Source of the DNA: Chromatiales bacterium
GTDB taxonomy: Bacteria; Pseudomonadota; Gammaproteobacteria; Chromatiales; Chromatiaceae
Direction of reading: 5' to 3'
NCBI GenBank assembly: GCA_028284585.1
Contig: JANQRK010000040.1
Coordinates: forward strand, 1 to 64,000
Length of the DNA stretch: 64,000 bases
The notes under the pieces were generated by a model. It made no database searches, had not been told where the DNA came from, and saw only the letters and a program-made list of their open reading frames with translations. The translations under genes and the position numbers were made by a program. Positions within the stretch are counted from its first letter, which is position 1, and the number at the start of each line of letters is the position of its first letter. Below, one piece after another: positions 40,242 through 49,824 of this stretch.

Positions 40242-40747
40242 TCCGGCCCGATCAGCACCGGGTAGTGGCGCAGCCCGAACTGCTCGGCCAGCATCTCGCC
40301 ACTGCCGGCGGCCAGCGGCAGGTCGCCGGCAACGCGCTTGATCTCCAGGACATCGGAGACGCCGTTTGCCTCCACGACCAGGCCGACCGCTCCCAGTGCG
40401 GAGAGCCGGATGCGATGATCGGCGAGCCAGCGCAGCGACAGTTTGTCCGCGCCGACCAGAAAGATCGGACGTGGCAGGTGGGCAGCGGCATCACCGACTG
40501 CGATGCGCGGCTGTGTCCCAGGTGTCAGGCTCGGAGAACGCACTGTGGCCTGTTGTTCCAGAACCGCCTCCATCGTTGGAGCGATTGGTGGCAGCTCAGC
40601 GTCCTGCGATTCCAGAATAAATCCGGAGGCCTCCAGCAGAGGTGCCAATGGCAACGTGTTGCCGTTGTCGTGTAGGACCGTCAACGGCGTGGCGGAGAAT
40701 GTCGGCATCGCCGCGCACAGGAGGAGGGGTGCGACCAGCCTGCGCAT
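40226..40747 (-). CDS. ICE protein, TIGR03765-like
   Basis: MRRLVAPLLLCAAMPTFSATPLTVLHDNGNTLPLAPLL..HYPVLIGPEWIEQ. Confidence 0.78.
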   Translation of the reverse strand: MRRLVAPLLLCAAMPTFSATPLTVLHDNGNTLPLAPLLEASGFILESQDAELPPIAPTMEAVLEQQATVRSPSLTPGTQPRIAVGDAAAHLPRPIFLVGADKLSLRWLADHRIRLSALGAVGLVVEANGVSDVLEIKRVAGDLPLAAGSGEMLAEQFGLRHYPVLIGPEWIEQ

Positions 40748-41259
40748 CAGTCGAGCCTCGCGTACCAGCGCAGCACCCGCGCTCGGTAGGCCTTGGCACG
40801 TGTTGGCGTGCCCGAGTGATAGCGCCCGACGGCCGTCCACCAGTCGCCGGTCGCTCGGTACGCTTCGCGCAGGACGGTCGCTCCGGCACGGAGGTTAAGC
40901 CAGGGATCGAACGCCTGCCGGATATTGCCAAGCTTGTGCTGGTGGTAGCGCCAGTTCACCTGCATCAGCCCGATGTCCGGTTTTTTACCTGCCGCCAGCA
41001 GCTGCTCAAGGTGAGTGTCGGCCTCGCGCCTACTGGTAAAGTAGAAGGCGCTGCCGTTCACGTTCAATGCCCAGGGGTAGGGCAGTGTCTTACCATCCTT
41101 TCGCTGGCGCCCGCTCTCGGTGAGCGCAATTGCAAACAGGATGCCGGCCGGTACGTCGTACTCCAGCGCCACCTGGTGGTAGGCGACTGGCACACGCAGT
41201 GCGTAGGCTGGAAGTGGCGAACAGGTCAGCAATACGAGCGCGAGGATGGGCCGCTTCAT
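40747..41259 (-). CDS. Lytic transglycosylase (SLT-type), ICE-associated
   Basis: 170 aa; VPAGILFAIALTESGR..DIGLMQVNWRYHQHKLGNIRQAFDPWLNLRAGATVLREAYR. Confidence 0.88.
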   Translation of the reverse strand: MKRPILALVLLTCSPLPAYALRVPVAYHQVALEYDVPAGILFAIALTESGRQRKDGKTLPYPWALNVNGSAFYFTSRREADTHLEQLLAAGKKPDIGLMQVNWRYHQHKLGNIRQAFDPWLNLRAGATVLREAYRATGDWWTAVGRYHSGTPTRAKAYRARVLRWYARLD

Positions 41260-42032
41260 GGCAAAGCCCCTGCGACAATTTTCAGCGGGCGCAGCTGCGC
41301 GCCCTCGCGCGCGAACACCTGGGGTAGCTCGCGGTCATCACCGCGGTACTGCTTGAACAGCGCCTTGCCCTGGTTGAGCGTGATGCGACGATTGGAAACG
41401 GCGTCGGGGAGTACCCCCACGTCCCGAGCGAAGGTGCGGATCATGTCGGGATCCTGCGTATCGACTGCGTAGATATCCAGGCCGCTGAGCGGACCCCTAT
41501 CGGTGGCGAGCTCGACGAGTTCCCGGGTACTCGAGCTGCAGCGCGGGCAGTCTTGCGTGGCGACGAATATTGCGAGTCGCTTGCCCCAGAGTTGGTTCCG
41601 ATTCGAGGATAGCGGTGCTGATGCACCAGGCAGGCGATCCGGGTCGAACATCGGCTTGCCAAGACGTTGCCACGCCGCCTGGGTCGCGCGCTCGAAGGCG
41701 AGCACGCGTTCGGTGTCCTCATAAAGCAATCGAACGAAGCGGTCGGCGTATTGCCGACGCTCTGCCGGCGTCGCGGCGTGAATGCCGAGTACCTCGATCG
41801 GCGAAATGTTCTTAACCGAAAAGGCCCCGCGCGGGCCACGCATCAGCCTCTCGTAGCGCTCCAGCTCCTGTGCCGTGAGCCCCCAGGCCTTGGCTAGCTG
41901 GTCACCGGTGTGTAGGGACTCGACCTGCTCAAGCGGGCGTTGCTCGGTCAGGCGGATTGAGGTATCCGCGGCGGCCACTGGCGTGGTCGCCGCGGCAAGA
42001 CCGAAAGTGATGAGGATCGGTCGCCGCATCAT
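41256..42032 (-). CDS. ICE protein, TIGR03759-like
   Basis: MMRRPILITFGLAAATTPVAAADTSIRLTEQRPLEQV..LTAQELERYERLMRGPRGAFSVKNISPIEVLGIHA. Confidence 0.82.
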   Translation of the reverse strand: MMRRPILITFGLAAATTPVAAADTSIRLTEQRPLEQVESLHTGDQLAKAWGLTAQELERYERLMRGPRGAFSVKNISPIEVLGIHAATPAERRQYADRFVRLLYEDTERVLAFERATQAAWQRLGKPMFDPDRLPGASAPLSSNRNQLWGKRLAIFVATQDCPRCSSSTRELVELATDRGPLSGLDIYAVDTQDPDMIRTFARDVGVLPDAVSNRRITLNQGKALFKQYRGDDRELPQVFAREGAQLRPLKIVAGALP

Positions 42033-42418
42033 CGGGGCGCCTCTGAACCCGGTGGAGCACAGAAGGTGCCGTCCGGCATTAGGTAGCGGCGCTCTTCCCA
42101 AGGAGTTCGCAGGTCGCGGACGCGACACTCGTCTGGCCGGGGGAGGCAACGGAATGCGTCGGCGTAGTAGGTGCTGCCACGGATCGCCAGGTCTGCCTTC
42201 GTTGCCTCTGTTACGAACTGGCCGGTCTGGCCGGCCGTCGCCCGGGCATCGCGATCACTGGGTAGTTCCATCGACGTCGTTGGCCGTTCCACGGGCGTGC
42301 TGCAGCCTGCGAGCAGGGCCAATGCCAGCGTTACGACGGCCAGTGCGCGCAGACCGACAGCAAGGCTGCCCCGCCCCTGTTTCGTAGTCGCTTGACTGTT
42401 CATCGTGTGGCTGGCCAT
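42029..42418 (-). CDS. Lipoprotein, hypothetical
   Basis: LALALLAGCSTPVERPTTS lipobox; in T4SS locus. Confidence 0.65.
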   Translation of the reverse strand: MASHTMNSQATTKQGRGSLAVGLRALAVVTLALALLAGCSTPVERPTTSMELPSDRDARATAGQTGQFVTEATKADLAIRGSTYYADAFRCLPRPDECRVRDLRTPWEERRYLMPDGTFCAPPGSEAPR

Positions 42419-42419
42419 C

Positions 42420-43361
42420 TCAATGATCTGCCTTCGGGTTATTGGAAGGCGTGGTTGTTCGCTCCTCGACCCGGGCGAGGCTCGAGTAGGGTGCGCGCAG
42501 TTCGCACGACACCAGTCGGTTGACCGGGTCGACCACGATCACATAGGCCTCACCACAAAGAATGGCCAAGGCGTCGAACAGGGCAATCGGGCCGAGCGAG
42601 CGCTGCGACTCGGGCAACGGCAGGCTCATTAGGTCAGGAATCGTCGGGTCGCTTGCCTGTGTCGACGCGAGGGCCCAGCCGCTGCGCGCGAGAACGTGGT
42701 TGAGTGCCGCCCCGACAGTTCGAATCTGGCTCGGGAAGAACAGCGAGATGATCGTCTGCAGCGGGTTGGCCTGGCCGGGCTTTGGTACCGATGCGAGCTG
42801 GGAATAGCGGCCGACGCGCAGGCGGTCCTTCGTAGACAGGGCAAGGTTTCTATCCGATTGGTGCGGCAGGTCCGGTCCCACGACCTCCAACTGGCTAGCC
42901 ATCGGTTGGATCTCAACTCGCCGATTGAGGCGCCGGGTAGCCTCTTTGCGGTTGTCGCCCACGTAATCGCTGCGCCCCGTCCAGGCCGTCCCGATGCGTG
43001 TAGCGACGATTCCCTGCGCCACCAGCGCATTGCGCACTGCCTCTGACCGACGCCGGGCGAGGTCGTCGTTGTAGGCCTGGAAACCGATGCCGTCCGTAAA
43101 CCCGTGCACCGTCAGGGGCGCGTTGTCAGTGCTGAGCAACTCGATTGCCCGGTCGAGCCGCTGCCGCTCGGCAGGCGACACGCTATCGTCACCGAATCCG
43201 AAGTAGACGGTGTGGATCGACTGTTGATCGGCCTTGATCTGGTCATTCATGAAGCTGTCTGCACCTGCCGGTAGAGCGCCGAGGATGGAGAGTACGAGTC
43301 CGACCGTCGTCCAGCCGGCGCGGAGTGAGCCGGAGTTGGGGCATGGGGAAATCAAGGCCAT
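42420..43361 (-). CDS. OmpA-like domain plus PilL_N-like C-terminal region
   Basis: VYFGFGDDSVSPAERQRLDRAIELL..VHGFTDGIGFQAYNDDLARRRSEAVRNAL..VGDNRKEATRRLNRRVEI; then IRTVGAALNHVLARSGWAL..LFDALAILCGEAYVIVVDPVNRLVSCEL. Confidence 0.78.
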   Translation of the reverse strand: MALISPCPNSGSLRAGWTTVGLVLSILGALPAGADSFMNDQIKADQQSIHTVYFGFGDDSVSPAERQRLDRAIELLSTDNAPLTVHGFTDGIGFQAYNDDLARRRSEAVRNALVAQGIVATRIGTAWTGRSDYVGDNRKEATRRLNRRVEIQPMASQLEVVGPDLPHQSDRNLALSTKDRLRVGRYSQLASVPKPGQANPLQTIISLFFPSQIRTVGAALNHVLARSGWALASTQASDPTIPDLMSLPLPESQRSLGPIALFDALAILCGEAYVIVVDPVNRLVSCELRAPYSSLARVEERTTTPSNNPKADH

Positions 43362-43644
43362 GAAGCATCCTTTCGTTTCCGGCACGGGGCCGTGTCTACG
43401 TCTGGATGCAGTGTGCTCGGCGGGGCGGGGGAGGAGAACGATCAATTCCTCCCGATGTTGGGCGGGGTTGTGAGTTGATCTCGGGGCTTGCTTGTGGTTT
43501 CCCTCGTGGCCAGCGGTTTGCGGTGACTGGCCTTGACGGCATATTCCAAGTGAAATGCGTCATCACCGCGCGTGACCGCTGGCCAGCGGGCCCTGAGATC
43601 GTCGCCGAACGGATACCCACCTACAATCGAGGAGCCCGTCCATA

Positions 43645-44337
43645 GTGAATCTGCGCCTGGTTGCCAAGATCGAGGCCGAAGAGCCGACGCTGCGGCTTGC
43701 CGTTCTCATCGACGCGGACAACGCGCAGGCGGCCGTCATCGAGGGGTTTATCGGCGAGATTGCCCGGTTCGTAGGCGATCAATTGGTCCGGGTGAGTTTG
43801 GAGCCCATTGGATCAGGCAAGAAAGCAAAACCCCAAAGAGGCCGTACACGAGAGCGGTTCAAGCTTACCGTGGGTCACAGTTGGTATCGGTACGGGTCCG
43901 AGCCGCTTGTTTGGGAGGACAGCGCCGAGAAAGATCTCGAATCGATGCTTCCGGAGATCGTCCTTGAACTGATCTCGATGGGGGAGCGGCAATACCACGG
44001 ACACAGGGAGTATCAGTACCGGAACCTTGTCGACCGCAAAGCGAAGCTCGAAGAAAAAGAGAAGGAGCGGATTGAAACTTAGGCTCGGTTGGAACGCGAA
44101 AGGGTAGAGCGACTCAAGCAGGCCCGGATTCAACGGCTATCGGACGAAGCTGGGGCCCATCGGCAGGCTTGTGACATCCGCGAGTACGTAGGCCTTGTAT
44201 TGGCGTCACTACCTATGTCATCGCTCGGTGATCGAGCGAAAGCCGAAGCTTGGGCGGAATGGGCGAGGGAGCAGGCCGATTCGTTGGATCCCATTACCGC
44301 CGGGCAGTTGGGCATAGGCGAGCCCATACTGGAGTGA
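43645..44337 (+). pseudogene. Chimeric ORF: NYN-like N-terminus joined to an unrelated hypothetical C-terminus, with in-frame TAG (44080-44082)
   Basis: LRLAVLIDADNAQAAVIEGFIGEIARF then RGRTRERFKLTVGHSWYRYGSEPLVWEDSAEKDLESMLPEI..KERIET*ARLERERVERLKQARIQRLSDEAG; both halves same frame. Confidence 0.6.
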
Positions 44338-44489
44338 TTCGCAAATGATCGACAGATCCTTGGATCTGGGGAAAGCTCCTCGTGTCGGTCTGCTGGGCGT
44401 GTAGAAACCGCGGTTGGATGCGGGTCAGCTGAGTAGTGTCGCTCAATCCGTCCGTGGGTTGGGGCGTCCGCTTTGTTCAATTGCTGTCG

Positions 44490-44576
44490 GCGAAATTGTC
44501 GTCACACCAGGTTCTGGCCTCTCGAACTCCGCGCAATCTGCAGCAGAACCACTCCAGGCAACGCTTCTGGCCGAAC
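44490..44576 (+). repeat. 87-bp divergent direct repeat, copy A (left of cargo)
   Basis: GCGAAATTGTCG..CGAACTCCGCGCAATCTGCAGCAGAACCACTCCAGGCAACGCTTCTGGCCGAAC. Confidence 0.7.
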
Positions 44577-44850
44577 CTTTTCCTGGGACGGTGGCTCAAG
44601 GGGTTGTCCTGGTGTTTGCGCGAGAAATGCAGACATTAAGTGTCGGGCAAAACCAAAGGGCTTCGAAAATCAGTCGGTTAGGTCTGCGTGGGGGAAGAGA
44701 GTGGGTCGCTTCGATTTTCGCGGCGGTTTGTTCAATCGATGGACGACCAAGGCGAGGATACTCATCCACGCTGGGTTCCAGCTGTTTCTTCCAAAACAGT
44801 CGGTGATTTCGCTAATCTAGCTCAGCATTTCGTTATTGAGGGTACGGGGA

Positions 44851-46503
44851 ATGAGTTTAAGCAGTGAAGAAGTCTTATACCGCGACACCTACTGTCAGCC
44901 CGATCTAGGTTTCCAGCGCGAGATTGAGCAGGCGATTGGAGCTTCCTTTACTCGCGTAGCGGAAAATCTTGTCGATCAAGGAATGGTAACTCTTACGAAA
45001 CTTTTTACTCCCGACGCCGTATCAAATATGCAGCGCGAGTTTGGTGCGCTGATGTGTTTAAAGGAACCCGATAACCATGCCCACATTCAATTTGGTGGCG
45101 CTGCCGACGAAGAGTTTCTCCAAACGGCAGAGGCGCTTAGCTCCGCGGTCGCAACCCCACTTGTCTGGGCCCTTGGAGCTCATGCATGGGGACGTGATCC
45201 GATGCTCTCCTATGTCCGTGCCTATCGGATTGAACCGATTGAGCCGTGCGCGTATCGAGCTTTCCAGCCGCATGACGATGGTCACGATAAAGAGTTTAAG
45301 GCGATGTTGCTTTTAACTGACGTCGATGAGGACGGTCAGTGTATGTTGTACTGGCCCGGGACTCATAAGATCGAGCGAGAAACTAGATCCAGCTGGGATA
45401 CACTGTACGATCCTAATCAACTGCGTTCACTTGGGGAGCCCGTTCCTTGTATCGGAAAAGCGGGCACCATCATACTGTTCAATACGAAAGGAGTTCACTC
45501 CGGCCAACGCAATCTTTCGTCCCGTAGAGACACTCTTGTCTTCAATGTAACCGGTGGAAAACGGCTCTATCCCGTACCGAGATTGCACCGAACTGTTATT
45601 GATAAGATGGATCCTTACCTAAGCGCAGTGTTGCGGATTGGGAGTGAGAAGGAGTTACTTGAAACTGATTCACATTTGCCGGAGCCACTGTCTTCGGAGC
45701 ATCGACGGCAATTTTTTGTTGCACGAAAATCGGTGGTAGAAGCACAAGCGGCTGCAATCGACGATGGAAGTTTTGATCTAAATATTGTGCTCGAAAAACC
45801 CAGCGCATTGCTTGGAACCTTCCCGAAAATCACTGCACCAAAGCCACCGAGTTTCGAGCTTTTTGCGGTTAATGTTGGACTTTCTTCTTCTGACAAGCTT
45901 GAGCTTTTTTCCGCGCTCCCTGGATGTTTACGTATCGATTTGAATAGAGGAATCGATCTTCCCATTCGCCCATACTCGGGAACTCGAGACCGTGAGCGTG
46001 ATCTCGCGCTATGTGAGATACGGGACAAAAGAATGAAAGACGATCGAATCGCAAGAATTCTTCAGGAATTGGATCTTCACTTAGAGGATGGCTTTCCTGA
46101 TTTTGTCCACTCGTATCGAGAACGGGCTCGTGAATTGGGAGAACTGATTGCACGTGGAATAGCACAAGGTGTTCTGAACAAGGATCGGGAGCTTTGTCAA
46201 CACGCAAAGCTTGTTCAAGACCTGGGATTCTGCGTTTACAACGCGCAGTCATTGGCACTACTCCGCACTCCGCTGGCCTTAATGCTCGGCAGCGCGGATC
46301 AGCTTGCAGAATTGTATGGCGAGGAGGATTCTTGGATTGAAGCAAAAGAAGCAAGAAGACTTAGGGACACAATTCTTACTACCTACGCCTTCTATGTCTT
46401 CTCCGAAACATTTGCAGAGCAGTTCCAGGTGCAGGACTTGGGTGATCTAGTCTCTAGGGGTGAAACGATGGAGGATACTCCTGATTTTTCAGAGATGCCG
46501 TAG
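44851..46503 (+). CDS. PhyH-like Fe(II)/2-oxoglutarate dioxygenase N-terminus with unknown C-terminal domain
   Basis: FQPHDDGHDKEFKAMLLLTDVDEDGQCMLYWPGTHK (HxD) and GVHSGQRNLSSRRDTL (distal His / Arg); about 270-aa unassigned C-terminus. Confidence 0.75.
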   Translation: MSLSSEEVLYRDTYCQPDLGFQREIEQAIGASFTRVAENLVDQGMVTLTKLFTPDAVSNMQREFGALMCLKEPDNHAHIQFGGAADEEFLQTAEALSSAVATPLVWALGAHAWGRDPMLSYVRAYRIEPIEPCAYRAFQPHDDGHDKEFKAMLLLTDVDEDGQCMLYWPGTHKIERETRSSWDTLYDPNQLRSLGEPVPCIGKAGTIILFNTKGVHSGQRNLSSRRDTLVFNVTGGKRLYPVPRLHRTVIDKMDPYLSAVLRIGSEKELLETDSHLPEPLSSEHRRQFFVARKSVVEAQAAAIDDGSFDLNIVLEKPSALLGTFPKITAPKPPSFELFAVNVGLSSSDKLELFSALPGCLRIDLNRGIDLPIRPYSGTRDRERDLALCEIRDKRMKDDRIARILQELDLHLEDGFPDFVHSYRERARELGELIARGIAQGVLNKDRELCQHAKLVQDLGFCVYNAQSLALLRTPLALMLGSADQLAELYGEEDSWIEAKEARRLRDTILTTYAFYVFSETFAEQFQVQDLGDLVSRGETMEDTPDFSEMP

Positions 46504-47676
46504 GTGGGTGCTCCAACGAATCGTCTTGTTCAGCTTGGAAATCGAATCTTGATAGTTGGAGCTGGGCTTGCCGGAGCAGCACTCGCCAGGACACTCGCAG
46601 AGGGCGGTTTCGGGGTCCTGGTTATCGATAAACGAGAGCATGTTGCCGGCAATTGCTATGATGAAGTCAATGAATACGGGGAGCGTATTCATCGCTACGG
46701 TCCTCATCTGCTACATGGGCGAGAGGGCTCACGAGCGGTAAGGTGGCTCTCACAGTTCACTGATTGGGTTCCATATGAGCACCGAGTAAGGGCGCTTGTC
46801 GGAGGTGGATCTGGGGCGACGACTCCACTTCCGATAAACGCAACAACCCTTGAATCTATGTTTTCCCAGAGTTTTGGGAGCGAAGCGGAGGTGCGGGAAT
46901 TCCTTCGGGAGCTTAGGGGAGAGACAAATCAGCCACCAAAAAATGCAGATGAGTTCTTTCTCCAAAGTGTAGGGCGAGAACTCGCAAATTTATTCTTACG
47001 CCCGTACACGCGGAAAATGTGGAACCGCGAACCCGCAGAACTCGGAATCGAGGTTGCGAAGAGAATTTCTGTGCGGTTGAATCGTGATGATCGGTATTTT
47101 ACAGATTCGTTTCAAGCGCTGCCGCAAGATGGTTACACGGCGCTTGTCGACGAAGCTCTTCGTCATCCCAATATCACTGTTTCGCTACGCACTGCTTTCG
47201 AGCGACCAATGGTCGATAAATTCAGCCACAGTTTTTTGGCGATTCCTCCGGATGAATACTTCGACTATAAGTATGGTGAGCTACCTTACCGGGCAATTCG
47301 ATTTCACGTTGAGCGTCGCGCGGATAGCCAAGATGCACCGGTTGTAAACTTTACAGATGATTCGCCTTACACCCGTGTTACCCAATGGGATCTTTTCCCA
47401 AATTCTGGGTCCGCGAATGCTAACTGGCATACCGTGACACTTGAAGAACCATGTGACCCGCGAGATGTTGATGAAGAGCGGTACTATCCAGTGCGAAATC
47501 GTGAAACAGTAGAGCGCTATCGTCGATATCAGGCAGCGGCTGCTCGGGAAAGCAGCAAGGTTACCTTTTGTGGGCGCGCTGCATTATTCGCTTACATCGA
47601 TATGGTACCAACCGTTGAACATCACTTAAGAATGGCGAACCGATTTATCGAAAAATCAAACCATGCGAAAAAGTAA
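46504..47676 (+). CDS. glf: UDP-galactopyranose mutase-like flavoprotein
   Basis: ILIVGAGLAGAALARTLAEGGFGVLVIDKREHVAGNCYDEVNEYGERIHRYGPHLLHG..FLRPYTRKMWNREPAELG. Confidence 0.85.
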   Translation: MGAPTNRLVQLGNRILIVGAGLAGAALARTLAEGGFGVLVIDKREHVAGNCYDEVNEYGERIHRYGPHLLHGREGSRAVRWLSQFTDWVPYEHRVRALVGGGSGATTPLPINATTLESMFSQSFGSEAEVREFLRELRGETNQPPKNADEFFLQSVGRELANLFLRPYTRKMWNREPAELGIEVAKRISVRLNRDDRYFTDSFQALPQDGYTALVDEALRHPNITVSLRTAFERPMVDKFSHSFLAIPPDEYFDYKYGELPYRAIRFHVERRADSQDAPVVNFTDDSPYTRVTQWDLFPNSGSANANWHTVTLEEPCDPRDVDEERYYPVRNRETVERYRRYQAAAARESSKVTFCGRAALFAYIDMVPTVEHHLRMANRFIEKSNHAKK

Positions 47677-47806
47677 GTGAGGCTCATTTGATATTCGGTA
47701 GCGCTTAGATCTGAAAATTGTCCGTGGGCAAGAGTTTATTTGGTATCTTTTTCATTTGGTAGTTTTTCGCACGCCATGATTGAGGCGCTTTACCTTGGAG
47801 AAGTGT

Positions 47807-48940
47807 ATGAACGCGAATATGAACGAAGATGCATCAGGTATAGTACCGGAGTCAAGTGCAGCTCTGGATCGAGTCGGCTGGCAACTCCTCGCTCACCTAG
47901 AGGAACTTTCAGCGGATTGTTTTAATAGGCCACTCCTGGCTGCCCTTTGCGAACGCTTCGGGAACGAGGCTCGTGATGCCGGGTATGAGGGTTTAGCCCA
48001 GTATGCTGACGCAAAGGCTAGTCTGCAGCGCGCTGTCATCGCAGAGGAGCCGACGCTCGACGCTGCTCGGCAATACTTTGAAATGAAGCGCAGTGCAGGA
48101 GAAACAGGAGAGCCGCTACTTGAATCTATTGCCACAGCGAAGCTTGCTGCCGCTGTTTCTCAGTCCTATGTTGGAATAGATAATATCTTGTTTGATGCAT
48201 CAGTGCGTGGCGACGTGGAGCGAATGCTTGAAAGGGAGCTGCCAGATCTTCAGGCACTTTCTCGCTACAAACTAGAAGCCTTTTCTGAGGCAGTAGGCTT
48301 AGCGCTTACTGGGGAGCGAAGCTCAGTAGGTCTCGGGCTTGAGCTTTTATGGCATCATTCTGAACATGCGGAATCAGCTTCTACGGTAGCTGGGGTTCCG
48401 ATCGATACATGCACTCGTGCGGTCGTAGGTTCTGGGGTCGGAATTGCGAATGAGCAGAAACTAGACTTGGACCATGGTCACGAGATTTTTGAAGCAGTAC
48501 TTAAAGTCCATCCGACTTTTCTCGCTGCGAGACTAGCCGCTTTTTATAATCGTGCAGCGCGTGCTGGAGAGTTCGTTGATCAGCAGGCATCGTTAGTCGA
48601 TAAGATGAGAGAGCATCTACAGGTTTGTGTAGATTGCGTTCCGCAACCCGTAGCGGATGCCCTAGTATTTTCTGACCGCGAGCATCAATTGATACAGACT
48701 GTTTCGCTCGATGATTTGTATGACTTTGTCCTCGAGCGAAAATCTGCGCCGATTCGTGCTTACGCCGAGCACGTACTAGGATTCGTTGAGCGATATGAGC
48801 AAGGCAAGATGAGCGCCGAGGGGCTGCAAGAAGCCGCTGCTACTTTTGGATTTCCCGTAGTTAGAAAAGAGGCGAGCGGGACCTCTTTTCTTTGTGCAGT
48901 GGAGAACTCTTGGCGGGCGAGACTAGCTGGTAACAGATAG
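47807..48940 (+). CDS. Hypothetical protein, third gene of the cargo trio
   Basis: About 377-aa ORF, no recognised family; same strand and spacing as the dioxygenase and UGM genes. Confidence 0.65.
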   Translation: MNANMNEDASGIVPESSAALDRVGWQLLAHLEELSADCFNRPLLAALCERFGNEARDAGYEGLAQYADAKASLQRAVIAEEPTLDAARQYFEMKRSAGETGEPLLESIATAKLAAAVSQSYVGIDNILFDASVRGDVERMLERELPDLQALSRYKLEAFSEAVGLALTGERSSVGLGLELLWHHSEHAESASTVAGVPIDTCTRAVVGSGVGIANEQKLDLDHGHEIFEAVLKVHPTFLAARLAAFYNRAARAGEFVDQQASLVDKMREHLQVCVDCVPQPVADALVFSDREHQLIQTVSLDDLYDFVLERKSAPIRAYAEHVLGFVERYEQGKMSAEGLQEAAATFGFPVVRKEASGTSFLCAVENSWRARLAGNR

Positions 48941-49388
48941 ACTATTTGTGTGTAACCTCCAGTGTCTCGTGCCCCGAGAAAGTCTCTCTCCTGACAATCG
49001 TATGCGACCTACTCGAATATTTTTGTGTTGCTGCCGTATATGGAAGGCCTATCGGTCAGCTGAACGGTAGACATCTTAATACTTGGGTACGGGGAGTTTG
49101 ACATCAGCTGGACCGCGTGCGCACCAAGGGGGTCACGCAGCAAGGGGGCAGTACGAAAGAGGAAAGATGTCAATTCCTTTGAAGCTGAAACGAACTGCCG
49201 TTCGTTGTCTGAATCCGTAAATGCCCTAAGTGTCGGAACTAGCCTAACGGATGTCACGATTTTAAGCTCTGGTCGCGGACGGAATTAGAGCTGCTGTCCA
49301 CAATCAGGGCATCGAATTGCATTTCCGTCACATAGCATTCGCCAATCATCCTGGCTGATGGCAAATAGACGGCTACAGCATGAAGCAG

Positions 49389-49598
49389 CTACGAGTGCCG
49401 AGTATTGCTTGCGGTTGGGGCACCGATGTCCTGTTCCGCCTTGTGCCAGGTTGTTCTGGGTCCTTTTGGTGAGATGGGAATAGCCCTGGAGCAGTACCAG
49501 CAGCGAAGGTATAGCTTCCCATCACTGGGCAGTTCTTCCTCGAAAGGTGGAGCCCACACGTGACGGCGCTCTTGGTCGGCGCCGTTGTTGTTACTCAT
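49389..49598 (-). CDS. Small zinc-ribbon-like ORF, possibly frameshifted downstream
   Basis: LYLRCWYCSRAIPISPKGPRTTWHKAEQD; another frame continues CPNRKQYSALVAASCCSRLF..IRCPDCGQQL*. Confidence 0.4.
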   Translation of the reverse strand: MSNNNGADQERRHVWAPPFEEELPSDGKLYLRCWYCSRAIPISPKGPRTTWHKAEQDIGAPTASNTRHS

Positions 49599-49824
49599 GC
49601 GGTATCGTCGAGCAACTTGCCTCTCAACACGCTGAGGGCGTCAGGTGCATACGATCTATAGGTTGACCTAAGAGCCCTTCATCACGGAGACATTGACCTC
49701 AATAGAACAGTCTGATGTCACTATGATAAGGCTGCCGGCTTGCGGCAGGTAGTACGAAAATTTCAATCCCCGCGCTCAGTGTTGTCGGTGAGCGTTCAGA
49801 TCGTACGGCAACCACCGGAATCGT

